From NCBI GenBank assembly GCA_947502815.1, contig CANNBH010000001.1, positions 124,001-188,000 of the forward strand: a stretch of DNA of 64,000 nucleotides, in the 5' to 3' direction. Position 1 is the first letter of the stretch. Every line of letters begins with the position of its first letter. This document shows positions 9,324 through 17,748 of the stretch, piece by piece. The translations under genes and the position numbers were made by a program. Source of the stretch: an uncultured Erythrobacter sp. (lineage in GTDB: Bacteria; Pseudomonadota; Alphaproteobacteria; Sphingomonadales; Sphingomonadaceae). The notes under the pieces were generated by a model. It made no database searches. It was given only the letters and a program-made list of their open reading frames with translations, and was not told the origin of the DNA.

Positions 9324-10554
9324 CGAGAAAGATGTCCTTTGCGCGCGTTTGAGTTTCGGTGAGGGTGAGGGCCAGCCATTGATATTCGCACCCTTCACCC
9401 ACGGTGAGCGGATCACCCCCCGTGGCCGCGCCGCCGCTGGGCCGAGCCGCTGGCGCCGCATTGGCGGAGCGCGCGCAGGTCAGCCGCGCCTCTATCGCGG
9501 GCGTGGCCAGCGTGTTTTCATCCTCAGACCCGGCAAAAGCGGATGCCGCGCGGCTTTCTGGCGTGATGGTTACTTTGGCTGCGTAGGTCCCCGGTTCCAA
9601 GGCGACGATGCGGTAAGCGATCAGACCCGAAGCCCCGCTTGGCAGGTTGATCAGCGCGCCCCCGCCGTGAATGGGTTGGAGGAAGGCGGCGGTGTCTTTG
9701 GGTGTGATCCATTGGCCCGGCCAGATTGCGGGCAAAGCATCGCCGGATTGCGGCGCAGTGCGAAAATCGGTTTCTTGCAGAAATGCGCGGCGTTCCATCG
9801 GCGCAGGGGCCGCCATCGCGGCGATTTCCAAAGCTTCGTCAAAGCGGCTTTGTTCCACCAAGGCATTGCTGAACTGCGCGCTGATATCGGCGGGGATCGT
9901 GCTGGTCGCATCCAGCATTTTGTGCAATTCGATAAAGCTGGAATGGCTTTCCGGGGTGCGCAGCACATAGAAATACAGCAGGCTTTCCCACGATGGAGCC
10001 TGCGGCAATTGGTCGGCCACTTCCTCCAAAACGCCGGGCAGAGACAGAGCCACTGCAAGGTTGCGCCCGGCCGGGTCGCGATAGGCGCTGCGGCGGCGCA
10101 AGACCGCGTCATAATGGTCCATCGCCTGACCGATTTCGCCGTCTTTTGCGGCAAATTCGATCAAATAGGCCTGCGTCAGAGTGTCCCTGCGGCTTTGCCG
10201 GTTGCCTGCCATCAGCAGGGCCTGAGTACCGGGGGATTGCGGGTCTGCCAACGCCAAAATGCGCAAAGCTCGCGGGTTAAGCGGATGATCTGTCAAAGAG
10301 CGCCGCGCGGTGGCCCGAGCGCGATCTAAGTCGCGGGTTCCGGCGGCGGGATCATCCATCCGGGCGTTTGCACCCCTGGTGAATTGCGCCTCTGCCACGC
10401 GGGCCTTTGCGCTGGCGTTCATCGGGAACATCAATGCCGCCAATTCGGGTGCCTGCCGCTCCACCACAGAGGAGGTCGCGGCCATGAACATCACCGCAGC
10501 AAGCGCGGTGCCGCCCATCGCAATGGCTTTGGAACAAAGAGAACGGCGCAGCAT
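9295..10554 (-). CDS. Membrane-anchored helical-repeat protein of the polysaccharide operon
   Basis: A 419-aa protein with an N-terminal hydrophobic segment (AMGGTALAAVMFMAATSSV, residues 12-30) that would act as signal or membrane anchor. An alpha-helical region rich in Ala, Arg and Leu with TPR-like spacing (about 60-260) follows, then a C-terminal beta-rich part. I cannot name a family. Its place between the tyrosine autokinase and the ligase-like genes suggests a periplasmic scaffold or length-control role. It starts 6 bases after the kinase stop and overlaps the next gene by 29 bases, so it belongs to the operon. Confidence 0.72.
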   Translation of the reverse strand: MLRRSLCSKAIAMGGTALAAVMFMAATSSVVERQAPELAALMFPMNASAKARVAEAQFTRGANARMDDPAAGTRDLDRARATARRSLTDHPLNPRALRILALADPQSPGTQALLMAGNRQSRRDTLTQAYLIEFAAKDGEIGQAMDHYDAVLRRRSAYRDPAGRNLAVALSLPGVLEEVADQLPQAPSWESLLYFYVLRTPESHSSFIELHKMLDATSTIPADISAQFSNALVEQSRFDEALEIAAMAAPAPMERRAFLQETDFRTAPQSGDALPAIWPGQWITPKDTAAFLQPIHGGGALINLPSGASGLIAYRIVALEPGTYAAKVTITPESRAASAFAGSEDENTLATPAIEARLTCARSANAAPAARPSGGAATGGDPLTVGEGCEYQWLALTLTETQTRAKDIFLDAVSVQPAG

Positions 10555-10560
10555 GACGGA

Positions 10561-12852
10561 TCAGGCGCTTTCTAAGACTGCTTTGTTCGCGCGGTCCTGC
10601 GCTGCGCCATCTTCCATGGCCATGTCGCCGCCTGTTTCCGACGCTTCGCCGCCGGATCGGCTGTCGCCATAACCATATTCGTAGCCATAGCCGTATCCAT
10701 ACCCATAGCCGTAACCGCCGCGTCCGGGCTGTTCGTATTTGGTCACCAAAGCGCCAAAGACATTGGCATGGACCGTCCGAAGGCGTTCGATTGAGGCCCG
10801 GATGCCGCGCATTTGCACGCCGTTGTATTCAATCGCATAGATCAACCCATCGACCGCGCTGCTGATCAAAGGAACATCGGCCAGACCCAGCATCGGCGGC
10901 GCATCAATCACCACCACATCAAACCGGCTCTTCAACTCGCTCACCAGATCGGCAAAGCGCGGCGATGCGAAAAGCTCTGCGGCATTGGGCGGCGGCGGAC
11001 CGGCGGTGATTACATTGAGGTTCGGTTGCTCCATATCGATCAGCAGATCATCCACGGAATTGCGCCCCGTCAGATAATGGGTGAGGCCCTTGTCCGGCGT
11101 GATTTCGAGATATTTCTCAACGGAGGGCGAGCGCACATCGGCGTCGACCAAAACGGTTCGGCGGCCCACCCGCGCCAGACTCATCGCCAGTGCCATGGCA
11201 GAGCTGCTTTTGCCTTCGCCGGGGCGTGTGCTGGTGAGGATAAAGCTTTCGGGCAGGCCCTTATCCGTTAGCAGGCTGAGGTTGGTCTGCGCTGCGACAT
11301 AGGCTTCGCTGATCGCGGATTTGCGATCATGCACAGCCTCGATCACGTCATCCCCTTCGGCGCGGGGAATCACGCCCAGCAACGGCAGACCCAATTCGCG
11401 CACCGCGGCTGGATCGCGCAGCGACCGATCAATTTGCTCCAAGCCCAAAACCACGGCTGCGGCCAAACCAATCCCTGCAATAATTGACGCGGCAAGGTTG
11501 ATCAGCATGTTCGGGCTGGAGGGGAAACGCGGCACTTCGGCGGTGTCGACGATGGAGACATTGTTCATGCCAACCCCAGCCACGCCGATCTCTTTAAAGC
11601 GCTGGAGCAGGCCGTCATAAAGCTGGCGGTTGGTGTCCACTTCGCGTTGGTAGATGTTGTATTGGATCGAGGCCTGCTGTTCGTTCACCAGATTGCCGCG
11701 CAATCCGTTAATCCGGCTGCGCAATTCGCGCTCTCGCGTGAGGGCCTGCGTAAAATCGGTGCGGGCTGCGCCGGTCACGCGGGCCTCTTCGCTGGCGATT
11801 GAGCGTTCGATCTGCGCCAATTGCGCCTCCAGCGCCTGAAGCGGCGGATATTCAGGGCCAAAGCGCGCCTCGACGCTGGACAGATTGGCCGCAACTTCGG
11901 CGCGGTCTTGGCGCAGCGCGCTCAATGTCGGGTTTTCGACCATGGCGCTGTCTGTGCCCCGGGTCAGCCGACTTTCGGCGCGGATCCGATCGGAGGTGGC
12001 GGCGGCCAATTCCGTGTTCAGCGCTTCAATATCGGCGATCGTCAACGTGCGATCGGTGCGGGTGCGTCCATCGGCGGATTCGTTTTGCGACAGCGTGACA
12101 ATCCCGCTGTTTGCGGCGTAATTGACCAGCTCGCGCTCTGACACTTCGAGCCGCCCGCGCAGGGTCTGCAATTGTTCGGATAGGAACGCGCGCGCGTCCA
12201 ATGATGAGGCTGAGCGCCGGTCCAGATTGGACTGCAAATATTCATCCGCCCAAGCGTTGACGACGTCGCGCGACAATTGCGCATCGGGAGAAGTGAAGCG
12301 CAGGTCCACCAAAGCCGAACCCCGGATCGGGGCAATGCCGACATGGCTTAAAAACAGGTCAACCGCCTCCCGGTTGCGTTCCTCCACCTGCTCTCGCGAA
12401 AAGCCCGTTAGAGCGCCCGCAGGGCCATCGGCCATCATCAACCCTTCGTCCAGCTGATGGCCGAAGGTGTTGAAGAAATCATCATCGCGGGTGAGGCCCA
12501 AACGCTGCACCACCCGCTGCGCCAAAGAGCGCGCCTCCAGCAGCGCATATTGCGTCTGGTAAAATTCCAGATCTTGATCGGCCTCTTGCGGGGTGACCGT
12601 TTCCACGTCGGTGACATTGTCTTGTGAGCGGCTGATTTCGATCCGCGCCTCTGCTGTGTATTGCGGGGTTTGCAGCAGGGTCAACGCGATCCCCGCTGCC
12701 AAGGCTGCGGTCACGATCGACAGAACCATCCAGCGCCGCCGAAAGAAAATCTCCCAATAGCGCACCAAAATGGGCTCCGGCGCGGCGGGCTCCATCGCGT
12801 TCAATGTCGCGGCATGGGGTTGGGCGGAAAGGGCAACAAGAGGAGGGTTCAT
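10561..12852 (-). CDS. Wzc/ExoP-like polysaccharide co-polymerase and tyrosine autokinase
   Basis: A 763-aa inner-membrane BY-kinase controlling chain length and export. It has a Wzz domain with TM1 near residues 40-60, a long periplasmic coiled-coil region (about 200-400), TM2 around 460-480, then a cytoplasmic kinase domain with Walker A (STRPGEGKSSSA), Walker A' (VLVDADVRSP) and Walker B (VVVIDAPPMLGLADV). The C-terminal tail carries a run of alternating Gly and Tyr, the expected autophosphorylation cluster. It follows the Wza-like gene by 13 bases. No separate phosphatase of the Wzb type is seen here. Confidence 0.93.
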   Translation of the reverse strand: MNPPLVALSAQPHAATLNAMEPAAPEPILVRYWEIFFRRRWMVLSIVTAALAAGIALTLLQTPQYTAEARIEISRSQDNVTDVETVTPQEADQDLEFYQTQYALLEARSLAQRVVQRLGLTRDDDFFNTFGHQLDEGLMMADGPAGALTGFSREQVEERNREAVDLFLSHVGIAPIRGSALVDLRFTSPDAQLSRDVVNAWADEYLQSNLDRRSASSLDARAFLSEQLQTLRGRLEVSERELVNYAANSGIVTLSQNESADGRTRTDRTLTIADIEALNTELAAATSDRIRAESRLTRGTDSAMVENPTLSALRQDRAEVAANLSSVEARFGPEYPPLQALEAQLAQIERSIASEEARVTGAARTDFTQALTRERELRSRINGLRGNLVNEQQASIQYNIYQREVDTNRQLYDGLLQRFKEIGVAGVGMNNVSIVDTAEVPRFPSSPNMLINLAASIIAGIGLAAAVVLGLEQIDRSLRDPAAVRELGLPLLGVIPRAEGDDVIEAVHDRKSAISEAYVAAQTNLSLLTDKGLPESFILTSTRPGEGKSSSAMALAMSLARVGRRTVLVDADVRSPSVEKYLEITPDKGLTHYLTGRNSVDDLLIDMEQPNLNVITAGPPPPNAAELFASPRFADLVSELKSRFDVVVIDAPPMLGLADVPLISSAVDGLIYAIEYNGVQMRGIRASIERLRTVHANVFGALVTKYEQPGRGGYGYGYGYGYGYEYGYGDSRSGGEASETGGDMAMEDGAAQDRANKAVLESA
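10668..10718 (-). repeat. Hexanucleotide repeat coding for the kinase Gly-Tyr tail
   Basis: About eight copies of a GGNTAY six-base unit in frame, coding for alternating Gly-Tyr with a single Glu interruption, inside the tyrosine autokinase gene. Such a short unit could change copy number by slippage without shifting frame, altering the number of phosphorylatable tyrosines. The length-variation idea is inference. Confidence 0.8.
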
Positions 12853-12865
12853 AATCAGGACCTGA

Positions 12866-13591
12866 TTAGCGGGTGAAAAGGATCACGAGCGGGGAAGCGA
12901 GCGCCGGTGCGATGGTGACCAAGCGGTCGATTGAGCGGCGCCGGGGCGAATCGCCCATCACAATCGTGTCATTGGCGTAGATGCGGGGGTCTGACAGAGC
13001 CCCGCGCCGCACCGCCGAAAGGTTGTAGACGGCGGCAAAGCGGTCATCGCCCACTTCGCGAAAGACAACGACCTGTTCGGCCAAGGCAAATTCGGTCGGT
13101 CCGCCAGCCAGTGCCAGCGCGCGCAGCAAGGTGAGCTGGCCCGCCGCTGCATAGATGCCGGGCCGTTCCACTTCCCCTTCGATGGCGATGGTTTGGCTGA
13201 CCGTGTCGACCAAATTGACCGAAACCTGCGGGTTGCGGACATAGCCTTGGTCCAAGCGGGCCGCGATTAAGGCTTCGATATCGGCGGGCGCTTTGCCAGC
13301 GACTTCGATGGAGCCGACAAAGGGATAGGACAGGCGTCCGCTGCCATCCACCTGAACCTCGCGGGTGAGTTCCTCGACCCCGAACACATCGACGCGCACT
13401 TTATCAAGCGGGCCGAGAATGCCGTTCCCCTCCAGCGGGGCAGGCATTTCATTTGCGTCCAACACAGAAACAAATTGCGTGCTTTGCAGCGGCGCAGGGT
13501 CCGAAGCGCAGGCGGACAGCAGCGCGGCGCAGCACGCCGTTACGGCCCATTTGAAACGCGGTCTAAATTTCGGTTTGTGCGGCAATGTCAC
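12866..13591 (-). CDS. Wza-like polysaccharide export outer-membrane lipoprotein
   Basis: A 241-aa protein with a type II signal peptide ending in ALLSAC (lipobox Cys near residue 28). It is followed by a polysaccharide-export domain (DKVRVDVFGVEELTREVQVDGSGRLSYPFVG) and one SLBB-like domain (VERPGIYAAAGQLTLLRALALAGG). It would form the outer-membrane export channel and work with the Wzc-like kinase encoded directly downstream. It is shorter than E. coli Wza (about 380 aa), as is common in alphaproteobacterial loci. It lies 80 bases after the dehydratase gene. Confidence 0.9.
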   Translation of the reverse strand: MTLPHKPKFRPRFKWAVTACCAALLSACASDPAPLQSTQFVSVLDANEMPAPLEGNGILGPLDKVRVDVFGVEELTREVQVDGSGRLSYPFVGSIEVAGKAPADIEALIAARLDQGYVRNPQVSVNLVDTVSQTIAIEGEVERPGIYAAAGQLTLLRALALAGGPTEFALAEQVVVFREVGDDRFAAVYNLSAVRRGALSDPRIYANDTIVMGDSPRRRSIDRLVTIAPALASPLVILFTR

Positions 13592-13623
13592 GGCGATTTC
13601 TCCTTATCGGGCGGCCTAAGGCG

Positions 13624-13651
13624 GGTGCGGGCAGGTGCGGGCAGGTGCGGG
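13624..13651. repeat. Short tandem repeat, about 10-base period
   Basis: Nearly three tandem copies of GGTGCGGGCA in the 80-base gap between the dehydratase and Wza-like genes. No promoter or protein-binding role is evident. Confidence 0.6.
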
Positions 13652-13671
13652 GTGCGAGAGCGGGCGCGCCG

Positions 13672-15612
13672 CTAAGCCTCTGCCGGGGCGTATTCGGGGA
13701 CCATATCGGCGATGATGCTGCGCACTTCGTCTGAGCGTCCGGCATCAATCGCTTCGAGCAAGTGAGAGGCCGCATCCATCAGCTCCTCGAGCGGCATATG
13801 CGTCTCATGCGCCTGCATAATGCGCGCATGCGGCGTCTTTTCGGGATTGTTGCCGATCAGCAATTCTTCGTAGAGTTTTTCGCCCGGGCGCAGGCCGACC
13901 TCGACGATCTCAATGTCTCCATCGGGAGAAACCCGATCAATCTCGCGCAGGCCCGATAGGCGGATCATCGACCGGGCCAGATCGATGATTTTTACAGGAT
14001 CACCCATGTCCAAGACATAGACCTCACCGCCATCGGCCATGGCGCCGGCTTGGATAACCAATTCGGCGGCTTCGGGAATGGTCATGAAATAACGGTTGAT
14101 CCGGTGATCGGTGATGGTCAGCGGGCCGCCGTCTTGGATCTGCCGTTTGAACAAGGGGACAACCGATCCCGATGAGCCCAGCACATTGCCAAACCGAACC
14201 ATCGTAAAAATGGTGCCAAGCGATTTATCAGGGCGGCTGGCATAGGCTTGCAGGATTTGTTCGCATATCCGCTTTGTCGCGCCCATTATGTTGGTTGGAC
14301 GCACGGCCTTATCAGTGCTGACCAAAATGAAGTTCGACACGCCGGAGCTGAGCGCCGCCATCACGGTGTTGAGCGTGCCAAAGATGTTGTTGCGCGCGCC
14401 GCCGATTACATTCGCTTCGACCAGCGGCACGTGTTTGTAAGCGGCGGCGTGAAAGATCGTATCAGGGCGGTGGCGATGGATCACCCGCGTCACAGAGGCC
14501 CGGTCGGCGACATTGCACAATTCTGGCGTGATTTCGAAATTGCTGGAGCCTGCGGCGTTCTTAACCTCGGCGCGCAGCGCGTAGTCCACCGAATACAGCG
14601 CAAATTCGCTGACTTCGACCAAGATCAGTTTCGCAGGAGAAAGACGCGCGATTTGAGCGCACAGCTCGCTTCCGATTGATCCGCCAGCGCCGGTTACCAT
14701 CACCGTTTTGCCGGTGATTGTGCCCGCCATCAATTGCGGGTCCGGTGCGATAGGGGACCGGCCCAGCAATTGGCCGATATCGATCTCGCGAAATTCGTTG
14801 ATGGAGACGCCACCGTCGATGATGTCGCGCACTTTCGGCAGAGCCATGACCTGAACGGGATGCTCGCCCAGGCTTTCCATAATCTTGGCCTTTGCGCTGC
14901 GCGAAAGCCGGGGCAAAGCGAGGTAAATATCGCTGATCCTGTGGTCACGGATCAGTTTTGGCAGCAGGCTGGATTTGTAGACTTTCAGCCGGTCGAGCCG
15001 CTGACCATGTTTGAGCTCATCATCATCGACAAAGGCTGCCACTTGCAAACCCGGTTCATGCCGGATCGAATTGGCGAGGCTCATACCCTCTGCCCCCGCG
15101 CCGTAGATCAAGATTCGCCGCGGCTCCCCCGCGTAGGATTGCGGCGCCCCCAGATCCATAATCAGATACCGCATCGCTGATCGGCTGAAGGCGAGCAGCA
15201 AGAAGAAGACGATCGGTTGAAGCACCGCCAAGGTGCGCGGCACGCCGGGGACTGTCAGGCCCAGAAACAGGATTGCCATCGGCACGGCCATGATCGCCAC
15301 CGCGCGGCCAATCCGCAGCATGGTCCCGCTGCCGGAGAAACGGAACATTTCGCGGTAAACGCCGATGATCAGGGCGCTCGCAAACCAAAACACAAACGCG
15401 CCCAAGGCGAGATTCGCCACGTCCGGCGTGAAAAAGCGCCATTCGCCAAGACGCAGGAAATAGGCTGTCCACACGGCCATGACGCAAAGGCCGGCGTCAA
15501 TTCCAGCGACAAGCACCCGTTTTTGACCGCGGGTGAAGTTTTGGATGTGGTCTATCGCCGCCTGCGTATTCAAGGTGAGGGGCGAGGGGGGTGAAGTGGT
15601 TTTCTTCAGCAT
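13672..15612 (-). CDS. Membrane-bound nucleotide-sugar 4,6-dehydratase (CapD/PglF/WbpM family)
   Basis: Four N-terminal transmembrane helices (about residues 35-140), a CoA-binding-like Rossmann domain (RRILIYGAGAEGMSLANSI) and a C-terminal SDR-type dehydratase domain with GKTVMVTGAGGSIGSEL, FHAAAYKHVPLVE and STDKAVRPTNIMGATKR. The last has the Met-containing catalytic arrangement of this family instead of a plain YxxxK. Homologues convert UDP-GlcNAc to its 4-keto-6-deoxy derivative. It is the first gene of the export operon. ATG 15612 gives the usual N-terminus; an in-frame ATG at 15648 is possible and neither has a strong ribosome site. Its product could feed a bacillosamine- or legionaminic-type branch. 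Confidence 0.9.
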   Translation of the reverse strand: MLKKTTSPPSPLTLNTQAAIDHIQNFTRGQKRVLVAGIDAGLCVMAVWTAYFLRLGEWRFFTPDVANLALGAFVFWFASALIIGVYREMFRFSGSGTMLRIGRAVAIMAVPMAILFLGLTVPGVPRTLAVLQPIVFFLLLAFSRSAMRYLIMDLGAPQSYAGEPRRILIYGAGAEGMSLANSIRHEPGLQVAAFVDDDELKHGQRLDRLKVYKSSLLPKLIRDHRISDIYLALPRLSRSAKAKIMESLGEHPVQVMALPKVRDIIDGGVSINEFREIDIGQLLGRSPIAPDPQLMAGTITGKTVMVTGAGGSIGSELCAQIARLSPAKLILVEVSEFALYSVDYALRAEVKNAAGSSNFEITPELCNVADRASVTRVIHRHRPDTIFHAAAYKHVPLVEANVIGGARNNIFGTLNTVMAALSSGVSNFILVSTDKAVRPTNIMGATKRICEQILQAYASRPDKSLGTIFTMVRFGNVLGSSGSVVPLFKRQIQDGGPLTITDHRINRYFMTIPEAAELVIQAGAMADGGEVYVLDMGDPVKIIDLARSMIRLSGLREIDRVSPDGDIEIVEVGLRPGEKLYEELLIGNNPEKTPHARIMQAHETHMPLEELMDAASHLLEAIDAGRSDEVRSIIADMVPEYAPAEA

Positions 15613-15673
15613 GTGACGACCCAATTGCCTTTCAATCGGGCCGCACATTGTTCTTTAGAACCGACCCTTCTTT

Positions 15674-15722
15674 AAGTGTAGGTCGTTTACACTTGGGCTA
15701 AGAGCCCGACAATTGATCGGGC
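15674..15722. other. Two inverted repeats between fabI and the polysaccharide operon
   Basis: AAGTGTA/TACACTT (7-base arms, 7-base loop, 15674-15694) and GCCCGA/TCGGGC (6-base arms, 7-base loop, 15704-15722) lie in the 112-base gap downstream of fabI and upstream of the dehydratase gene. The second could end fabI transcription, though no clear T-run follows. The first could be an operator for the polysaccharide operon. Both roles are inferred from position. Confidence 0.4.
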
Positions 15723-15724
15723 CC

Positions 15725-16549
15725 CTAAGAAAGCGCCACATCGGGTGCATCTTCTTGTTTCATCCCAACTATGTGATAACCGCTATCCACGTGCTGGACT
15801 TCGCCGGTTACTCCGGATGAAAGCTCAGAAAGGAAGTAAAGGCCCGAACCGCCCACGTCAGAAATAGTAGTATTTCTACGTAGTGGTGAGTTCAATTCAT
15901 TCCATTTCAGTATGTATCTAAAATCACCAATTCCGCTTGCTGCGAGTGTTTTAACCGGCCCTGCGCTGATCGCGTTGACGCGAATGCCTGCCGGGCCAAG
16001 GTCATTGGCGAGATAGCGCACGCTGGCTTCCAATGCGGCCTTTGCGACGCCCATCACGTTGTAATGTGGGATAACTTTCTCTGCGCCGTAATAGGTGAGC
16101 GTCAGGATGCTGCCCCCGCCAGTGCCGTCTTCGGCAAGCGGCGGCATCAATTCCGAAGCGCGTTTGGTCACCGCCACCAGCGAATAGGCAGAGATGTTCA
16201 TCGTCATCAGGAAGTTATCGAGGCTGGTGTCGACATATTTGCCGCGCAGTTCCGATTTGTCGGAAAAGCCGATCGCGTGAACCACGAAATCCAGCGTGCC
16301 CCAGCGCTCCTTCAATTCGGCAAAACCGGTATCAAGCGAGTCCATATCGGATACATCGCATTCGAATGTAAAATTACTACCCAGCTGCTCGGCGAGTGGC
16401 TTCACCCGCTTGGCAAGCGCGTCTCCTTGATAGGAAAAGGCCAATTCGGCCCCGTGTTCAGCCAGAGTCTTTGCGATTCCCCATGCCAGTGATTTGTCAT
16501 TGGCAAGGCCCATGATCAGTCCGCGTTTGCCCTTCATCAGCTGTGTCAT
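15725..16549 (-). CDS. fabI: Enoyl-[acyl-carrier-protein] reductase (NADH)
   Basis: Catalyses the last step of each fatty-acid elongation cycle and is the triclosan target. The 274-aa protein begins MKGKRGLIMGLANDKSLAWGIA, typical of FabI, and carries SYQGDALAKRVKPLAEQLG, HAIGFSDKSEL and the Y-x6-K active site (Y..NVMGVAKAALE). It lies 56 bases after a YihY-like gene on the same strand. A stretch near 15850-15935 is noticeably richer in A+T than the rest of the gene and contains a perfect 7-base hairpin; the coding frame stays intact. Confidence 0.96.
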   Translation of the reverse strand: MTQLMKGKRGLIMGLANDKSLAWGIAKTLAEHGAELAFSYQGDALAKRVKPLAEQLGSNFTFECDVSDMDSLDTGFAELKERWGTLDFVVHAIGFSDKSELRGKYVDTSLDNFLMTMNISAYSLVAVTKRASELMPPLAEDGTGGGSILTLTYYGAEKVIPHYNVMGVAKAALEASVRYLANDLGPAGIRVNAISAGPVKTLAASGIGDFRYILKWNELNSPLRRNTTISDVGGSGLYFLSELSSGVTGEVQHVDSGYHIVGMKQEDAPDVALS

Positions 16550-16605
16550 GCTGGTGTCTCCTTATCTGTTGCGAACCGCGTTAGGGACGGCGTTCGCCAA
16601 TCTGT

Positions 16606-17748
16606 TTAACCCGGCGTTTGATCGCTGTTTTCCGTGACGTCAACCGCGCCTTCGACTGGGGCGCTTTCCGGTTCTGCAAGCGCCGCGTTCAATTCCGCTC
16701 CGATAACCAGACCAAGGCCGATGAGCCAGAAAAAGAACAGCGAAATGATGATCCCGGCCAAGCTGCCATAGGTCAGGCTATACGCGAAAAAGCTGCGCAA
16801 AATGGGCGGCAAAGCGGTCGTCACACCCAGCCACCACAGCGCCGTGAAAACCGCGCCAGGCCATTTGGGATAGGCCTTTGACCGGTACCCCACCGGCGTC
16901 AGCGTGTAGAACAACAAATAGAGCGATCCGGTGAGACCCAAAGCGGGCAGCACGCGCGAAAGGCGCAGCGCGTCGAGGGCTTCGGACAATTGCGGAAAAT
17001 TGGTCAGGATTACCTGCTGCGCCGCGCCGATCGCCACTTGGGCAAACAGCGACGCCATCAGCAACACGACCGCGACCAGAATCAGTCCGACCGAAAAGAG
17101 CCGGTATTTCCAGAATGCCTGACTGGGCTGTGTGCCGTATGCCCGGCGCAGAATATCGCGAATGGATTCGATCAGGCTGGAAACGGTCCACAAGGCAACC
17201 GCTGCACCAAACCACAACAGCCACCCGTCGCGGGCATAGATCACATCCTGCGCCACCGGTTCAATCGCGCTGGCGACAGTGGGGGGCATCGCATTCAGCA
17301 CCGTCGTTACCAATTCCACCGCGCGCTCTCGCCCGCCGATCAATTCAAACAAGGCCGCGCCCAGAATGAAGAACGGAAAAATCGCCAGCATCGACAAATA
17401 GGCAAGGTTGCCCGCGTGGATGAAGCCATCGCGGTAGGTGCCTGTGGTGATGCGCCGGACGATTTCGAAAATGCGCGTTCCCGGGCCGATGCGCTTCGCC
17501 AGATCGCTGCGCGCAATCGCGGCGCTTAATCCATCGGCTTGGCTTGCCCCACCAGCGGGTCCCGAAATATCCTCACCGCTTTCCAACCTGCGCAGCAAAG
17601 CTTGCGCGCGTTTAGAGGTCGCCCGCCGCGCCTCAGGTGATAGCGAGCGCAATTCGCGCTGATCCGGGGGAGGGAGGTGGCTGCCTGATGCCAAACCGTT
17701 ACAGGCCGAATTTCTCGCGCGGTTTGGCGGGGTCGCTCCAATCGCCAA
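16606..17748 (-). CDS. YihY/BrkB family inner-membrane protein
   Basis: A 380-aa protein (maximum frame) with a polar N-terminus of about 100 residues and then six hydrophobic helices. GTYRDGFIHAGNLAYLSMLAIFPFFILGAAL and YRSKAYPKWPGAVFTALWW are typical of the YihY/BrkB family (once called RNase BN; now regarded as membrane proteins of unknown transport role). The start is uncertain: ATG 17748 overlaps the dnaJ-like gene by 50 bases, while an in-frame TTG at 17694 lies just after that gene's stop. Likely co-transcribed with the upstream chaperone gene. Confidence 0.82.
   Translation of the reverse strand: MAIGATPPNRARNSACNGLASGSHLPPPDQRELRSLSPEARRATSKRAQALLRRLESGEDISGPAGGASQADGLSAAIARSDLAKRIGPGTRIFEIVRRITTGTYRDGFIHAGNLAYLSMLAIFPFFILGAALFELIGGRERAVELVTTVLNAMPPTVASAIEPVAQDVIYARDGWLLWFGAAVALWTVSSLIESIRDILRRAYGTQPSQAFWKYRLFSVGLILVAVVLLMASLFAQVAIGAAQQVILTNFPQLSEALDALRLSRVLPALGLTGSLYLLFYTLTPVGYRSKAYPKWPGAVFTALWWLGVTTALPPILRSFFAYSLTYGSLAGIIISLFFFWLIGLGLVIGAELNAALAEPESAPVEGAVDVTENSDQTPG

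Noticed and set aside
9349-10329. 326-aa plus-strand open frame opposite the repeat-protein gene
   Set aside because: The minus frame fits the operon with overlaps on both sides; the plus product has an Arg/Gly-biased composition and no signal or domain.
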